Part shown: in pieces, positions 15,001 through 27,368 of the stretch
How positions within the stretch are numbered: the stretch's first letter is position 1
Layout of the letters: each line of letters starts with the position of its first letter
Translations under genes and position numbers: made by a program
The notes under the pieces: model-generated
What the model saw: only the letters and a program-made list of their open reading frames with translations
Database searches by the model: none
What the model was told of the DNA's origin: nothing
Origin: Chamaea fasciata
Lineage: Eukaryota; Chordata; Aves; Passeriformes; Sylviidae
Direction of reading: 5' to 3'
Assembly: GCA_029207755.1 (NCBI GenBank)
Contig: JARCOQ010000001.1
Location: forward strand, 92,181,637-92,245,636
Length of the DNA: 64,000 bases

Positions 15001-18000
15001 GCCTTTTTTTGGTAGCCTGTGATTCGTGTAGGCAGGAGTAGTTTTTATATTCTTTTGAAAAGAAAGCTGATACATATTTATACCCTTTTTTAACCCTCAG
15101 TTAATGCCACCATTTCATATTCTAAGTTAATTAACTCACAATGGTATGTTACACATTTTGTGTGCTGTTAAATGTATTAATAGAGCTTTTAGTAGATTTT
15201 GGGGGAGAGTTGGGTTTGGCTTTGCATGCAGGGTCATTTTGAACTTTTTTTTTTTCTGCTTTATCCCATCTGCTCTCCCTTTGTTCTCAGATAAGATGAA
15301 CAGAGAACACTGGCCTCAGTTGTAGGATGAGCAGTAATATTGTAGTGATATTTTGGAGAGAAATCAGACCTTTTTTTGAAATCTTTTTTGGTGCATTTGA
15401 TTAAAAAAAATCAGACTACAGATTCATTCTAGGACCACCCAGTCTTACTGGGGGGATCCCAGCATCATGTCAGGGGAGACAGGACTGACTTGATTTGTAT
15501 CAGTGCTGTGTTCACTTTATCATCTGTGTTCTCAAGTCCAGTATTTTCATCCATTCCTAATTTTTTCCTGCTTTGTTTTGCCTGTGAGGAAGCAACCTGT
15601 GGTTCAGCCTGCGATTTACTAAAGTGGTGCTAACGTTGGGGCCTTTTGTTATTGCTGGCAATTCTCTCCCACAGCTGCTGGTTCTGAACACAGTCTTGCA
15701 TCGGTCTGTGCTGCATCAGCACCCTCCTGGCAGAGCCACTGCTGAGCACTTCTATTTCCGTAGTGTAGACAAGACTTCAGACTGAGTAAATAGTTTGGTA
15801 TTGTGAGTTCCTAAAGCAATTCCTGGAGAAGTTATTTGATAGGGTATTTACCAAGCTGATTTATAAATTCTCATATAACTGATACTTGCCTGGGCTTATG
15901 CAGCTGTTAAGAGAGATCACCGAAACAAGAATTGCATATTGTTGCCTTAGCAACTACCACTTCATATTGTGCTTAAATCACTTGGAAATACACAGTATAT
16001 CTTAAGGAGCTGCTTCCAGCAAAAACACCCAATCTAAATAATTCTAAATAATTTCACAGAAAAAGGATAAGGATGGCCTTTCCTAAGAAACACCATCATT
16101 CTTTTAAGCTTGCTTGCCTCATTTCACTACAGGCTTAGCTTGTTATTAGAAAAAAAAAAGCACAATAACATGTAAAGGGCCCAAATATTTGTTTACTCAT
16201 GCCGCCATAACCCATCTCATTGCCAAATTGGCTGGAAGTTGAAAATGAAAAGATTCTCCTAAAGGCCATCTTCCATTCTATAAAATCAGCATTGATAGTA
16301 TGCTTTCCTATGCTTTTATTTTTAATGTCAAGTTTTCTTAAGGGTAGACCCTTTGTCTAGATTTTTTTATTTGTGAAATGTTATGAGTCTGAAAGGAAGA
16401 CCTTAAACATATTTTACCTTCTCAGATGTTTCTTCTTCCTATTTTGAGATGATCTTTTTATTTAGACTTTTTCTGTAGATATTTGCAACAGTTTATTGGG
16501 GTTTGTTAGACCATTTCAAAAAGAGAAGGAGGGAGAGGCTTTTGCCAGTATTACATAAAAGCAGCTGCTTGAGTGCTCATGCTGCCTGATTGTCTCAAAT
16601 ACCAGTTTTGCACTATTTTATATTGCTGTGGCAACTTCTCCAGCTCTGTGCTCACTCCTCTGTGTAACAGTCAGAATTGGATTTTGCACGTGTGGAAACA
16701 GCATTTCAGAGAGCTCAACAAAACAGCGTCTTAGCAACGATGTGCTGGATCCAGAAAAAAGCCAGTTTCTGACACCTCATCCTTTTTCTGCTTAAGCTGA
16801 GGTTTACAACAGAAAGATCCAAGGAGAGAGACTGCTTTCAGGGGCAATATGTATCTCCCATTTCGGAAAACTTATTTTCCTTTTGTAATATTGTACACAG
16901 TCAATGAAATTTAGAAATGCAGTATGACAGAGTTGTCAACATACTACTTCTATTACCCCTTTTTCTAGGCAATGAAAAGGAGAGACAAGCAAAATGCAAG
17001 CTTACAGAATTTAAAAGGAATCAGATATTTTGAGGACCAGTTGTCATTTTTAGGTCACTGCTCACATCTCTGAATATAATTTTCATCCAAGCTGCATGGC
17101 AGGGTTTGTATGTGCTGGGAGAAGCTACATTTTCCCAGCAGGAGACCAAATCAAAATGAAGCAGTCAGATGCAGGTGCACAATAATAGAAAGGATCTATT
17201 TACCCTGAAGCGTGAGCAGTGGGCCAAGAAAGCAGAAGCAGTCTACTTCTATCTCTCACCTCCTTCCTTCCCTTCCTTTTTCCTCCCCCATAACTATGCC
17301 AACAAATTCATAAGGGGACCCAAGAGAAGGTGTTCACTTGCTGTTAATGAGCTGCAGTGCCTGCTGCCGAAGGTCTAAAGCACTTTTTTGTTATGCTGAT
17401 TGTGTACTATTAGAGCTGGCTGTCTTTTAATTTATACCTAATCCTTCCTTCCAGTTTGCACAGCCTCAAGCCAGCCTGGAAAATGGTTGAAAGGGTTTTT
17501 TTCTGTGGGCATCTGTTGCCTGTGTCCATTCTGAATTTCGAATGATGCTGTGGAAAGAGCAGTGTGGCTGAAGCAAGTGTGCCTAAAGCGAAATTTAAAA
17601 AAGCCATTTGCCTGGGTATTATTTCATAAGTCATACTCTTTATGCAATCTTTAAAAAAAAAATCTGCAGTTTTGTTTAAATAAGGGCAGTTCAATAACGA
17701 TGATTTAACAAAGTCAGCTATATTGGTTGATGGTGAAATGAGACACCTTGCTAGGCGTTGTCTGCTTTTCACTTGGGTTTCCAGAGTTCATTCGTTAAGA
17801 GCTGAGTTACTTTCCTGTATGTGAAGACAACCACCCAGTGCTGTTTCTAAGGCTGGAAAAAACCTGAGCAATATAAGTACAGGAAAAACACTGAGAATTT
17901 TGGTTTTGTTGCTGATTAGTGGCATTGTAGGACTGAGACAGCATTGTCTAGGTTGGGAGGAAGAAGTAGGAAAGCATGAAATCCGTGTGGTGGTGAATTC

Positions 18001-21000
18001 AGCTGCTTACTCTGCAGCACTGGAGTGCTCAGGTTCTATGTTTCTTTCTTCAGGTAAAATGGGCTGGACACATGTTGTAAAGATTAATCTGACTGATTAT
18101 TTTATCATGTAAAAGATGTGGAACTCTAAATATTTATGTCACTCTGTTGCTGTAGTTCTGTGCAGGGTTATGCACTGAACATAACAAAATAAAAAAGAGG
18201 CATTTACCCATCTGGAATTGGACAGCCATTGTAACATGTGCCTTAGTGAAGTGGCAGCTGTCTATGCTGTGTGCTAGAAAAGTATATTTATCCCAGCATA
18301 AAAATTGTCATGCTCAGGAGCTGAACTATTTTAATGTTACTGCTTTCCTATATCCACATTTAAATCCCTAACAACTTTGTCAAAAAGCTCCAAGTCCATG
18401 CTTTGTCTCTTAGATTACCTTCAGAAAGAGAGGGATGTATACGTCCTAAGTTTTGGAGGAGGAATGCTGCATAGCAGAACAAAGCAGTACAAAGAAGATT
18501 TTGAAAAAAAGATGTGTTCTGGTATCATCAAAACAGGACCATGTCATAAGTTTCTAGAAACTTTTTCTCTTTTACAGGGCACACTTTGACTTCTTTGTCA
18601 GGTGGAGAAAACACCTACAATATGTAAACAGAAGACCTAGAGAATGCTTAATTATAATTTTCAAGAATGTGGCTCTATTTACAGACACATTCACATGATT
18701 TATAAAAAGTAGGTCCAGCAGTTTATTTCTGCTTTATAGTGAAGAATGCATAGTCTGCATAATTACTGAAATTTATTCAAAATAATTAGACTGCAACTGA
18801 AAAATCAGGAGAGAATAAACCAAAACTGATGTAGAATAAACACTGTCTACATTGCTTTTGCTTAAACTTCGTTATACTTAATAAAGGTCAAATATGCATG
18901 TTTACCAGAAATATTCTATACATCAGAATAATCTGCTAAAACATGCACGCATAAATTGTGATGGTGTGTATTTTTCATTGCTTGCTTTATGACGTATTTA
19001 AATAACAAATACAGGAAAGCAGATTTTTATGTGGCTTTCAAGCCTTGTACTAAGTATGTTCCATAATGATTTGGGTCAGAATCCAAGTCAGCCTCCTTCA
19101 AGAGAAATGGAGACATGCTTACCAATTCCACTGTGAACTGAACTTAGCCTGAATAAGGCTTTGGTCGCTGTCTCTAAATCAGGGGAGATGCTGCATGGGC
19201 AATGTGCTTTCTTCTGTGGGAGAAGTATAGAAATACAGTGGTTATTAATTTATATCTTCTTAGCCAATCAATGACTCTTAAAAACAAAGCTGATAAAATA
19301 CAGGTGAAAGAGCAATAAGGAAACGTTGAGAAAAATCATGTGCTGCATGCTCTGGCTGTAGTAAGTGACTAATCCAAACCGTGCAATCATAGTCTTCATT
19401 GGCGAAAAAAAAAATATGGGGGGGTATACATTACCTGAGTGTAATCACATCAGGCGCCACTGTTGATGTTATGTAGCAATATTCTATCAAAGCACGTAAA
19501 CAGGGACAGGGCTTGGCACCCAAACTGTTGCAGAGTTTAAAAACTGATCTTATGTTTTATGTGATTTGCTCAGTTTTGGTTTAAAAAAGAAACTTAATTT
19601 GACTGCATCCAAGAGGGATTTTGGACATTTCTTGCTTTTCATTTGTTTTATAAAATCAGCCAGCTGGAAAAACTGCTTTTCATGGTTTCTGGTAAAGGAA
19701 AAACTGAGCTAAAGAATTATCATGTCAGAATTTCCTGTAGGATAAATGAAAATGAAATAAAATTCCTAAATTATTTGATTATTAACTCTGAGATTTACAA
19801 ACTTCCTGGTAAATGTTGCAGTGCAGGAAGTGATTGGACCAGCAGCAATTGTTGCATTGTTTTTGGTGAAAGCAAATTTCCCTTGTGTAAATTTTGTGAC
19901 CAGTCCACTATGACATGGGGGAAGTTGCTGGACAAGGGTTTTTTGCTATCATTCATAAATATTTTCATAAGGTCATCCATAAAATAAAAAAAATAATGCT
20001 TCTGTAGGAAACCTTTTCAAATTGAGATGCCAGGGCTGGGTTGCCTCAGTTCCAGATGCTTTGGCAGAACTGTAATTCCCTGAGAGTTGGAACTCATGTG
20101 TACCTATGGAAGCAGATGAAAGAATAGGAAAAAAAATAAGATACTGAACTACTTCTGCTGCTACATGCCTGAAAAAAAATCATCAAAGTTATTATAATTA
20201 TGACTGTTATTAGATATCATGTCTGGTTTCTGCATATTTAAATTCTGAGAGAGGTGAAACTTAGGCACTTAGAGATCCCAGGGGAATAATTGCAGAAATG
20301 ATGACATATTCCACTTCTTGAACAAATTTCAATACCAAAGCTGCATTCTGCGTACTTACATTTCTTCTTAATTATACTTGGATGCAGGATAGATAGTAAT
20401 TTTCTGTCTTACAAATGCATGTAGCCAATTAGTCTTGTAGATCATGAATACGCAATGGCCTAACTCATTAAATGGAATTTTCCTTTTCTGTTGTTATGGC
20501 AAAAGAGTCTGCAAATAGCTGAGTATCGTATCTCTCTGGGAGCTCAGCCTTGGTCAAGGCTACAGATCCATAACTTCAGCAAATGGACAATTACTGGGTT
20601 TACTTTTCGTTCCTTACCGTGTGCCATGCTAGTCTTGTGTGTGTCTGTCTGTGTGTCTGTCTGTATGCATATACTGTAAATTGGTATAGGCTATATCGCT
20701 CCTCTAAACTTCAGATCCTCAATTTAAATGCCACCGTTGCGATACTATTTGATGAATTTAGTCTTCCTAATTTCCTCCCATTCCCAAGAAAGTCTGAGCC
20801 CAGAAGCTCTTCCCCTGACTGAGACATGCAGACCTGACCTCTTTTGGCTCCTGGAAACAAAGCTGAGAAAAGCTGGCAACATGTCTCTGAAGAAACCACA
20901 GCTTATATCAAATAATCTAACACAGATGTTCTTTTCTTCTTCCCTCCGATTTTTAAATTTTTTTTTTCTGCATAATATGCTTACCGTTCTGTCATCTCAG

Positions 21001-23224
21001 AGTACAAAGATAACATATGTAGCCTAGTCTATCTCACAGACAGGGCTCACAGCCACGAAGGCAGACTGTTATGACCAGAGAGATCCAGGGACCACAAAAC
21101 AGTTGAGAAATGAGTTACAGACCCAATATTTCTCTGAGCTGGTTTTGCTAAGTTTCAGCGTCAGTAAATAATAAATAGGATGTGAGGACCTGACTTGGTG
21201 ATTTGCCTTCGTGCTCTTCAGTGGTAGCATGTTTGCCCAAGAGTGGGTGTTGCTTGGCTAACACTCTGTCCTCCTCTTTTTCATAATATTGCAGGACATC
21301 TGATACTTGCGCACTTCAGTGCTACAGCGGATGTTGAGTTATGATTTTTAAAAGCTGTGGTCTCAAATATTATAGAAGTTACAAAACCTCTCAGTTTAGG
21401 GGAAATGTTTTCTGTAATCTTCTTACTGGAGTAGTTATCTTGAGTGCCTTTTTGACATGTTTTGCAAAACTCCTCTGAGGATTTAAATTTAATGACTGTT
21501 TTGTTGAAAACAGTAATAAAAAACCACCATGCTGTTGGTTGCACTGGATTTTTATTGAAATTTGAGTATGTTTTATCTGTTGTTATTTGTAGTTGCAAAC
21601 TTCCCAGAGAATGGAAATTCTAAATGTGCTATAAACAAGTCTTAAACACCTCTTAAAAGTATGCAAAAATATACATATTTTCTACTATTAGGATTCTGTT
21701 ACTGGGTCTGGAACTCAGGGATTTTGCCCCTTCTGCTGTGTACCCCACAACTTGTGATTCTGGAGAGTGAAGTCTATCTGCCTTTGGGGAAACGCTTGGT
21801 GTCTCCCTTGCTTTCCAGGGCCTACTTTGGGAATGTTCCAGATAAATGCATGAGGAAGGGAAGGCAAGAGTTATTCTGTGAAGTCTTTCTTTTTAGCAAA
21901 TGGAGAATCATATACCTATCTCATGTGTATACATATGTGTGTACATATATATACACTGTAACACCAATGTACCATTGCTGTTCCTATTTCTTAAAGTTCT
22001 ATTTTCTGCCCTTAACTGTAAGACAAAACCCTAATCCTATCTTTCACTGCTTGTACCTTTAAGAATCAAAACATTATTATCCACTCTGCATCTTGCAGAG
22101 TTCACATGGAACTTATGATGGAAGTCTTAAAACTTGTGTGTAACAGCTGCCACTAGGATGTGGTGGGAATCTTTCAGGGAGAGGGGAGGGGAATGTAACT
22201 TTGCTTATAGATATTAAAACTTTGGAGTAAAATGTGAAAACTTTTTAAGTCTCGGAATAGTAATAAAAGCAGTGAGTAAATTTAACTTGCTAGACAGTTG
22301 TAATTTGCAGAATGCATTTGTCAAATAGTTTGGAAATAATCCAAAGCACATTTAGATGGAAAAAGTAGAGATGGGCTCAGACTAGAAATGTGAACTAAAT
22401 GTCCTTCCAGGTTTGCAGAAGTTAGCTATACACTTTGTCATAAACTCAGTAATGGACAAGACCAGAGGTGTTATATGGGGGATTTTGAACTTTGGGGAAA
22501 GTCAGATTTGGTTCCGTATCTGGTTCCGTATCTGTTTGGTCCCTAAATGCAACTGATTTGTCTTGGCATCTTCCATTTAATTTTAAAATTGGTGGCTCCT
22601 TTGAACTGTGGTACTGCATTTAGAAGTTGGGAAGTTTAATTGAAACATAGGTCTTTCCAGACCAGTGTTTATTTTGCCTTTATGTTGGGTCTGTGACTTA
22701 AAAACTCTTTTTCTTGAGTCTTTGTAATATGCAGTGTTGGCTCCACTGTCATGGAAATCAGTGTGAACTCATGAGTACAGTGAAATGGGATCACCAAGAG
22801 GGGATAAGGAGATGCCCCAGCATTGTAAATAACAAGGATGGCTTTTAAAGAAAAGACACCCTTTTGATGAGCAATGGCAGATTTTTTTCATCAGGTGGAT
22901 GAAGATGTAATGGACTTTGTTCACATCTGACATTCTTATTTGCTGTCATGTTAATAAGTAAAAATCAGTTTATATTTCTGAACTGGATTTTCATGTTAAG
23001 ACATTACAGCCCCTCAGTTCTATCCCTCGATTCTGGCTTTTAACCCTGTTAGTTTTAGGCTTTTATAAGTAGGGTTTTCTCAACTCCACTTTCTTGCTGA
23101 TACAGAGTTTTCTCAGAGAAATTGATTGTTTCTGCTAAGGGCATTTGTTTGTAACTGCAATTCTCTTCTCAGTGTAATTCATTGGGTTTGCTTTCTGAGT
23201 CATCTCTCATCTTCTATTTTCCAG
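1..23224 (+). other. CDKAL1: CDKAL1 intron (3' part of a large intron)
   Basis: This stretch precedes the first recognisable CDKAL1 exon and ends in a splice acceptor (pyrimidine-rich tract, then CCAG at 23221-23224). I read both strands for the preceding exon, which in the family encodes the end of the radical-SAM region, and did not find it, so base 1 is already inside an intron. I see no CR1 or LTR copy here. The content is AT-rich unique sequence with short simple repeats: CA/TG-rich patches near 805-870, an A-rich patch near 5465-5500, a TG/TCTG patch at 20635-20672 and a TA/TG patch near 21925-21957. Open frames up to 133 codons occur but look like chance. Conserved non-coding elements could be present but cannot be recognised without alignment. 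Confidence 0.8.
20635..20672. repeat. TG / TCTG simple repeat
   Basis: An interrupted dinucleotide/tetranucleotide repeat of alternating TGTG and TCTG units, in intronic sequence. It is a likely length-variable microsatellite. I see no function in it. Confidence 0.7.
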
Positions 23225-23308
23225 GTTGGTGAGAGGCAAAGAGTTCTGGTAACAGAAGAATCCTTTGACTCCAATTACTACGTTGCTCACAATCCTTTCT
23301 ATGAGCAG
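23225..23308 (+). CDS. CDKAL1: CDKAL1 exon, first part of TRAM domain
   Basis: An internal coding exon of 84 bp (28 codons), phase 0 at both ends, bounded by CCAG at 23221-23224 and a GTACAG donor at 23309. The translation begins [16 protein letters not shown] and ends NPFYEQ. This matches what I recall of vertebrate CDKAL1, the Fe-S radical-SAM enzyme that converts t6A to ms2t6A at position 37 of tRNA-Lys(UUU), supporting accurate lysine decoding and, in beta cells, proinsulin processing. The segment is the start of the TRAM domain, the tRNA-binding beta-barrel after the radical-SAM core. The catalytic cysteines are encoded upstream of this window. The next exon continues the same domain without a frame change. 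The weak point is the donor: the frame stays open into the intron to a stop at 23408-23410, with AATAAA only 10 nt past the exon. Confidence 0.95.
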
Positions 23309-23318
23309 GTACAGTTAA

Positions 23319-23324
23319 ATAAAC
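23319..23324 (+). promoter_or_regulatory. Intronic AATAAA just after an exon
   Basis: A consensus poly(A) hexamer lies 10 nt past the donor of the 23225-23308 exon. If the donor were missed or U1 snRNP were absent, it could allow premature cleavage. Use is unproven; AATAAA is common by chance in AT-rich introns. Confidence 0.3.
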
Positions 23325-23746
23325 CAAATAACATCTTTTTGTTTTATCTCTGCTTTCTGATAATCTCAGCAACACAGTGTCAGAATAAAAAAATTCTAGT
23401 AAAGAAATAAGAAGCATTTTCCAGGAAACGTGTGACCATCAAGACTTTTTAATGAGATATTTTGTTGCATTATTGTGTTGTAAATATAATTTACCTGAAA
23501 TTATCTTTAAAAATGGGTGTTTGAGTGTACAGCATGGTTTAAGAAGCTGTTAATTATAGCAGTAATTTTAATTTCTATGTCCCCAAAGCATTGATTTCTG
23601 AATAGTTGAGTCATGACAATTTGCATACATATTTCTGAAAAGTGTTTCAGGCAATGCAATTTGAAAAAAAAAAAAAAGAACTGACAATAGAAGGGTGAGA
23701 AACTTTTTAGAATAACACTTTAGCATGATATGTTGTGTTAATCTAA

Positions 23747-24002
23747 GAATCATACAGTGGTTTGGGTTGGAGGGGGCCCTGCTGGCCACCCCTCTTTGGA
23801 TGCAGCACAGGATACAGCTGGCTTTTCTATTTCAAGTGCACATTTCCAGCTCATGTCCAGCCTCTCATCCACCGGCACCCCCAAGTCCTTCTGAGCAGGA
23901 AAGTTCTCACTCTCCCTGAGTTCTTCTCTTAGTCTGTACTTATGCCTGGGATTGCCCCAACCCAGCTGCAGCACCTTGCACTTGGACTTGTTGAACCTCA
24001 TT
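23747..24002 (-). mobile_element. CR1 LINE fragment, internally deleted
   Basis: A truncated avian CR1 non-LTR retrotransposon in reverse orientation. On the minus strand it reads through the C-terminal part of the CR1 reverse-transcriptase [21 protein letters not shown], then [14 protein letters not shown]. It then jumps near GTGGCCAGCAGGG straight to the CR1 3' end, CCAACCCAAACCACTGTATG. Compared with the + copy at 33525-34413, about 525 bp between these points are missing. The 5' end is truncated near the T run at 24002. It is a dead fragment, with no intact ORF or promoter. Confidence 0.92.
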
Positions 24003-24010
24003 TTTTTTTG

Positions 24011-24052
24011 TGTAGGTTCCCCTAATTCTCAGGCTTCTGTAGGTTCCCCTAA
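24011..24052. repeat. 15-bp direct repeat, two copies
   Basis: TGTAGGTTCCCCTAA occurs perfectly at 24011-24025 and 24038-24052, 27 bp apart start to start, immediately beyond the 5' edge of the CR1 fragment. It could be a short local duplication linked to the insertion or to repair. Confidence 0.8.
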
Positions 24053-25982
24053 ATGGCGTTTCTTCCTTCTAGTTTTTGTCATTTCCTTCTGTGTACTTCC
24101 TGTAGATAAATTCTTGCCACACAAAAACATTGTCTTTGAGCTGGGAAGGACGTACGTGCATCAATTTCACAAAATTGTTATTTTTGCTCAAAAGCCAATG
24201 ACTTGTTTAAGACCAATAAAATTGGCTTTTCTGAGTCATCATGATTTTATTCTCCATTTTCTTGCACTCAATTGTCTACAGTTTGCTTTTGCTACCTTTT
24301 GGTATTCAGTTTTCTGAACCTGCAGAGACTGTAGATGATGGCTGTGCTTTCTTCTGGTTTTGGGTTATGTTACAGTGTGTATTTATTTATTTTTCCTTAG
24401 TAGTAACATCGCTAGTCTTGAAATATCTGTTTCTGTTACATATCTGGGTCACTGATTATTTTTTCCTCACTTTCTCCTTCTTTTCTTTTTGCTAAATCTC
24501 TCTCTCTCTTTTTTTATTACGTATCCAACTTCTGTCTAAGTCTTAGGTATCAATCCTCTTTGATTTTGTAGCTGATTAGTCAGAGTTGAGGAACATGGTC
24601 TTCCACATAGAGATTAAAAAGAAATTTCTTGGGGCTTTTTTGTTCAGTGCTTGTTTTATGGAAGCTTACTTAATTAAATGAAAAGCAATATGTACAGGAA
24701 ACAAAGTGTTGATTTTTTTGTGTTGTGTTTGTACAGCACCTAATACATCTCATGACAGGGACTGGTAAAGAGTACATGAAATGCAAATAGTCACATAGGG
24801 GCTCATTTTACATTCTATTAGGGAAGAAATGCTTTCAATTAAGAAAATACAAATCTTTTCCCTAAAATCTTATGTTTGGCATGTTTCATAAGGATGGTAT
24901 CCTACTGCTCACCCAGCTAAGCACAAGAATCTATGCTAGTAACTAAGATTAATAGCAGTAAATTGAATGATAGTAAATTGAAAACCACTCGTAAGTCTAA
25001 ATATTACGTTATATATTATTTAAGCTGAAGCTCAGAGTCCTGGTGTAGTGTTCTGTTAACCCAAATAGTTATCAAATGTATTCTGTCTTGACTGAGCTCA
25101 TCTGTACTAAAAGAATTTGCTATTAAACCCACATCGATAGAGCTGCACTGGCAGACTTAATGGTAGAGCTGCAGCTGACACTTGTAAAGGCTTAGGTGAT
25201 ACAGGTTACATTGAGCAGAGTAGTCTGAAGTGACCAAAGACTGCTTTGCCAGATCCACAGCCAAGGTGAGAGTTTCTGCTGGTGTAAATTAGTTTCTTAG
25301 AAATATCACTGAGGGTTTTTTCTTTGCAAATGCTTATTTCAAAAAAATGTCTGAGTGTGTGCCAAACCTGGATGCTTGGTTCTTTATGCTATTTTGCAGT
25401 TTTTTTCACTTCTTTCTTTTTCTGAAGTTGAGTGTATATTTAGTTAGTTCTCTTTTGCATGAGGAGATAGAAGATCTACAGAGGTCATGAGCCCAGTGAT
25501 ATACTCAGCTACGTAGTTCGCCTTTGATTTAAATTTTCCCAAGATGAATTACATGGAAAGAACAGTGATCCAGTTGCATTGTAACACTCTCTGAGGATTA
25601 GGGTCCTGGCTATGTGTTTGCTTAGTCTCAGCTTGCCTGTCTCTGAAAAGCAAAGATGGCTGCTTTACTTGGAAGATTCTTAGGAAGCTCAGCAGAGTCC
25701 TAGGATCTCAAAATGCTTACAGTCATGAACACCTTGAGCCTTCAGGGAAGAAGGGAAACCACTGGTGGGGATTTCCTCCAAGTGGGAAAATCAACAATTG
25801 TGATAGGTGAAAATGGAGAGGCAGTGTTTGGCAAAAAAATGGTCTCCAAATTGGGTGGCACAGATTTTTTTCTCTGAAGGTCCTCTGTACATGTGGTCCT
25901 AAAAAATAAGCCATTTAAAGGCATTTCAATGTCAGCATCAAAGAATCAAGATACAAAGATGTGATCATTGCCTTTGAAAAGC

Positions 25983-26517
25983 TCTTCTCAGCCCTGGTAA
26001 GGCCACACCTGGAGTGCTGTGTCCAGTTCTGGGCTTCTTAGGACAAGAGAGACATGGAGCACCTGGAGCTGGTCCAGCGTAGGGCAGCAAAGATGTTCAA
26101 GGGACTGGAGCATCTCTGTTACGAGGACAGACTGAGGGAGCTGGGCCTGTTCAGCCTCAAGACAAGGTGACTGAGAGGGGACCTCATCAATGTCCATAAG
26201 CATCTGAAGGCAGGGTGTCAGAGGATGTTTCCAGGCTCTTCCCAGTGGTGCTGAGCAATAGGACAAGAGGCAGTGGGTGGAAACTGATGCATGGGAAATT
26301 CCCCCTGAACATGAGGAAGAACTTCTTTACTCTGTGGGTGACCAAGCCCGGCCCCTGAGAGGGTGTAGAGTCTCCCTCACTGGAGAGATTCCAGAACTGT
26401 CTGGGTGCAATCCTGTGCCATGTGCTCTACAATGACCCTGCTTGAACAAGGAGATTGGATCAGATGATCCCTCTGAGATCCCTTCCAACCTGACCCATCC
26501 TGGGATTCTGTGTGTGG
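25983..26517 (+). mobile_element. CR1 LINE, 3' fragment
   Basis: A 5'-truncated CR1 copy in + orientation. It starts within the reverse-transcriptase C-terminal region (GCCCTGGTAAGGCCACACCT, then GGAGTGCTGTGTCCAGTTCT), passes through a segment equivalent to [16 protein letters not shown] with stops and frameshifts, and ends with the 3' terminal CR1 signature (CTTCCAACCTGACCCATCCT, then GGGATTCTGTG). It is non-coding now. The minus-strand open frame across 25988-26266 is a shadow of it. Confidence 0.93.
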
Positions 26518-27368
26518 ATGAGCTTCAAGTAAATGTTGTTAAGTAAGTCCCCATGATTCAATTTTTCATTGTATACAGTTTAAAAAAAAAAATGTAATTT
26601 CATCAGGAAATTACTCCACTTTTCTTTTTCAACTGCTTACCTATTTTAGAGCCATTTTAGGTCCATTTATTCTTCCAGCAAAAAACATTGCTCCTGTATT
26701 TTGGGCTCTTTCTTTTTTTAAATGCATGACCTAGGAATATCTGTTATGTGCTATCTTTTTTGTGAAGTGGGACTGTCTGATATCATGGTTGTGCAAATTC
26801 AGGAAAGAGTGGCATTAGTTGCTGACCCAAGAAATAGTCATCTATTTTTACAGGCATTCATTGTCAATCATGCATCTCAGCTGCAAAGGATCTGCACAAT
26901 CAAAATAAAGGCTTGTGCAAAGAGAAACAAGGGTATACTTTCTGTCCTGAAGCCTTTACAGACTCAGATTTTTTTTTTTTTTTTTATGTGTCATGGGACA
27001 GAGATGAAAATGGGAAGCTTTACAGCAGTCTGTTAGAACTCTGTAATACAAATGCCCTTGGGAACTGTTTGGGTCTGGATTCAAAAGCTGCAATCCAGGC
27101 CCAAATTTCTCATCAATCAAAAAACATGACTTAAGGAATCAGCTGGAGTTGAAAAGAGCTGAGCTAACACTGCAAAACTCTCATAGAATGCAGGCTGGAG
27201 ATCTTACTGGTCAAGTGTGCCAGGGGCTGTAATGTACGCTGGTGACTGAAATGTTTAAGTTTTAGGATTTTCTCTGATGTTTATCAAAAATCTGTTTTGT
27301 GAGTGGATACTAGAGATTCTAATGTTCGTTGTGGAATTTAGTAACTATGTCTTTATTTTATTTGAAAG

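Larger units (their letters stand above)
23309..27368 (+). other. CDKAL1: CDKAL1 intron, 4.1 kb
   Basis: An intron between two phase-0 exons. It starts GTACAG and ends with a T-rich tract and AAAG before 27369. It contains two CR1 fragments (23747-24002 minus, 25983-26517 plus), a 15-bp direct repeat beside the first, an A13 tract near 23663 and a T tract near 26970. The remainder is AT-rich unique sequence in which I see nothing further. Confidence 0.9.

Noticed and set aside
17410..17772. 120-codon minus-strand open frame
   Set aside because: No family resemblance, includes a low-complexity A/T patch, and no promoter, splice sites or poly(A) context beyond chance.
21661..22062. Longest open frame in the window (133 codons, +), hydrophobic and aromatic-rich
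   Set aside because: It lies inside the CDKAL1 intron, crosses a TA/TG low-complexity patch, has no recognisable domain and no splice context; it looks like chance.
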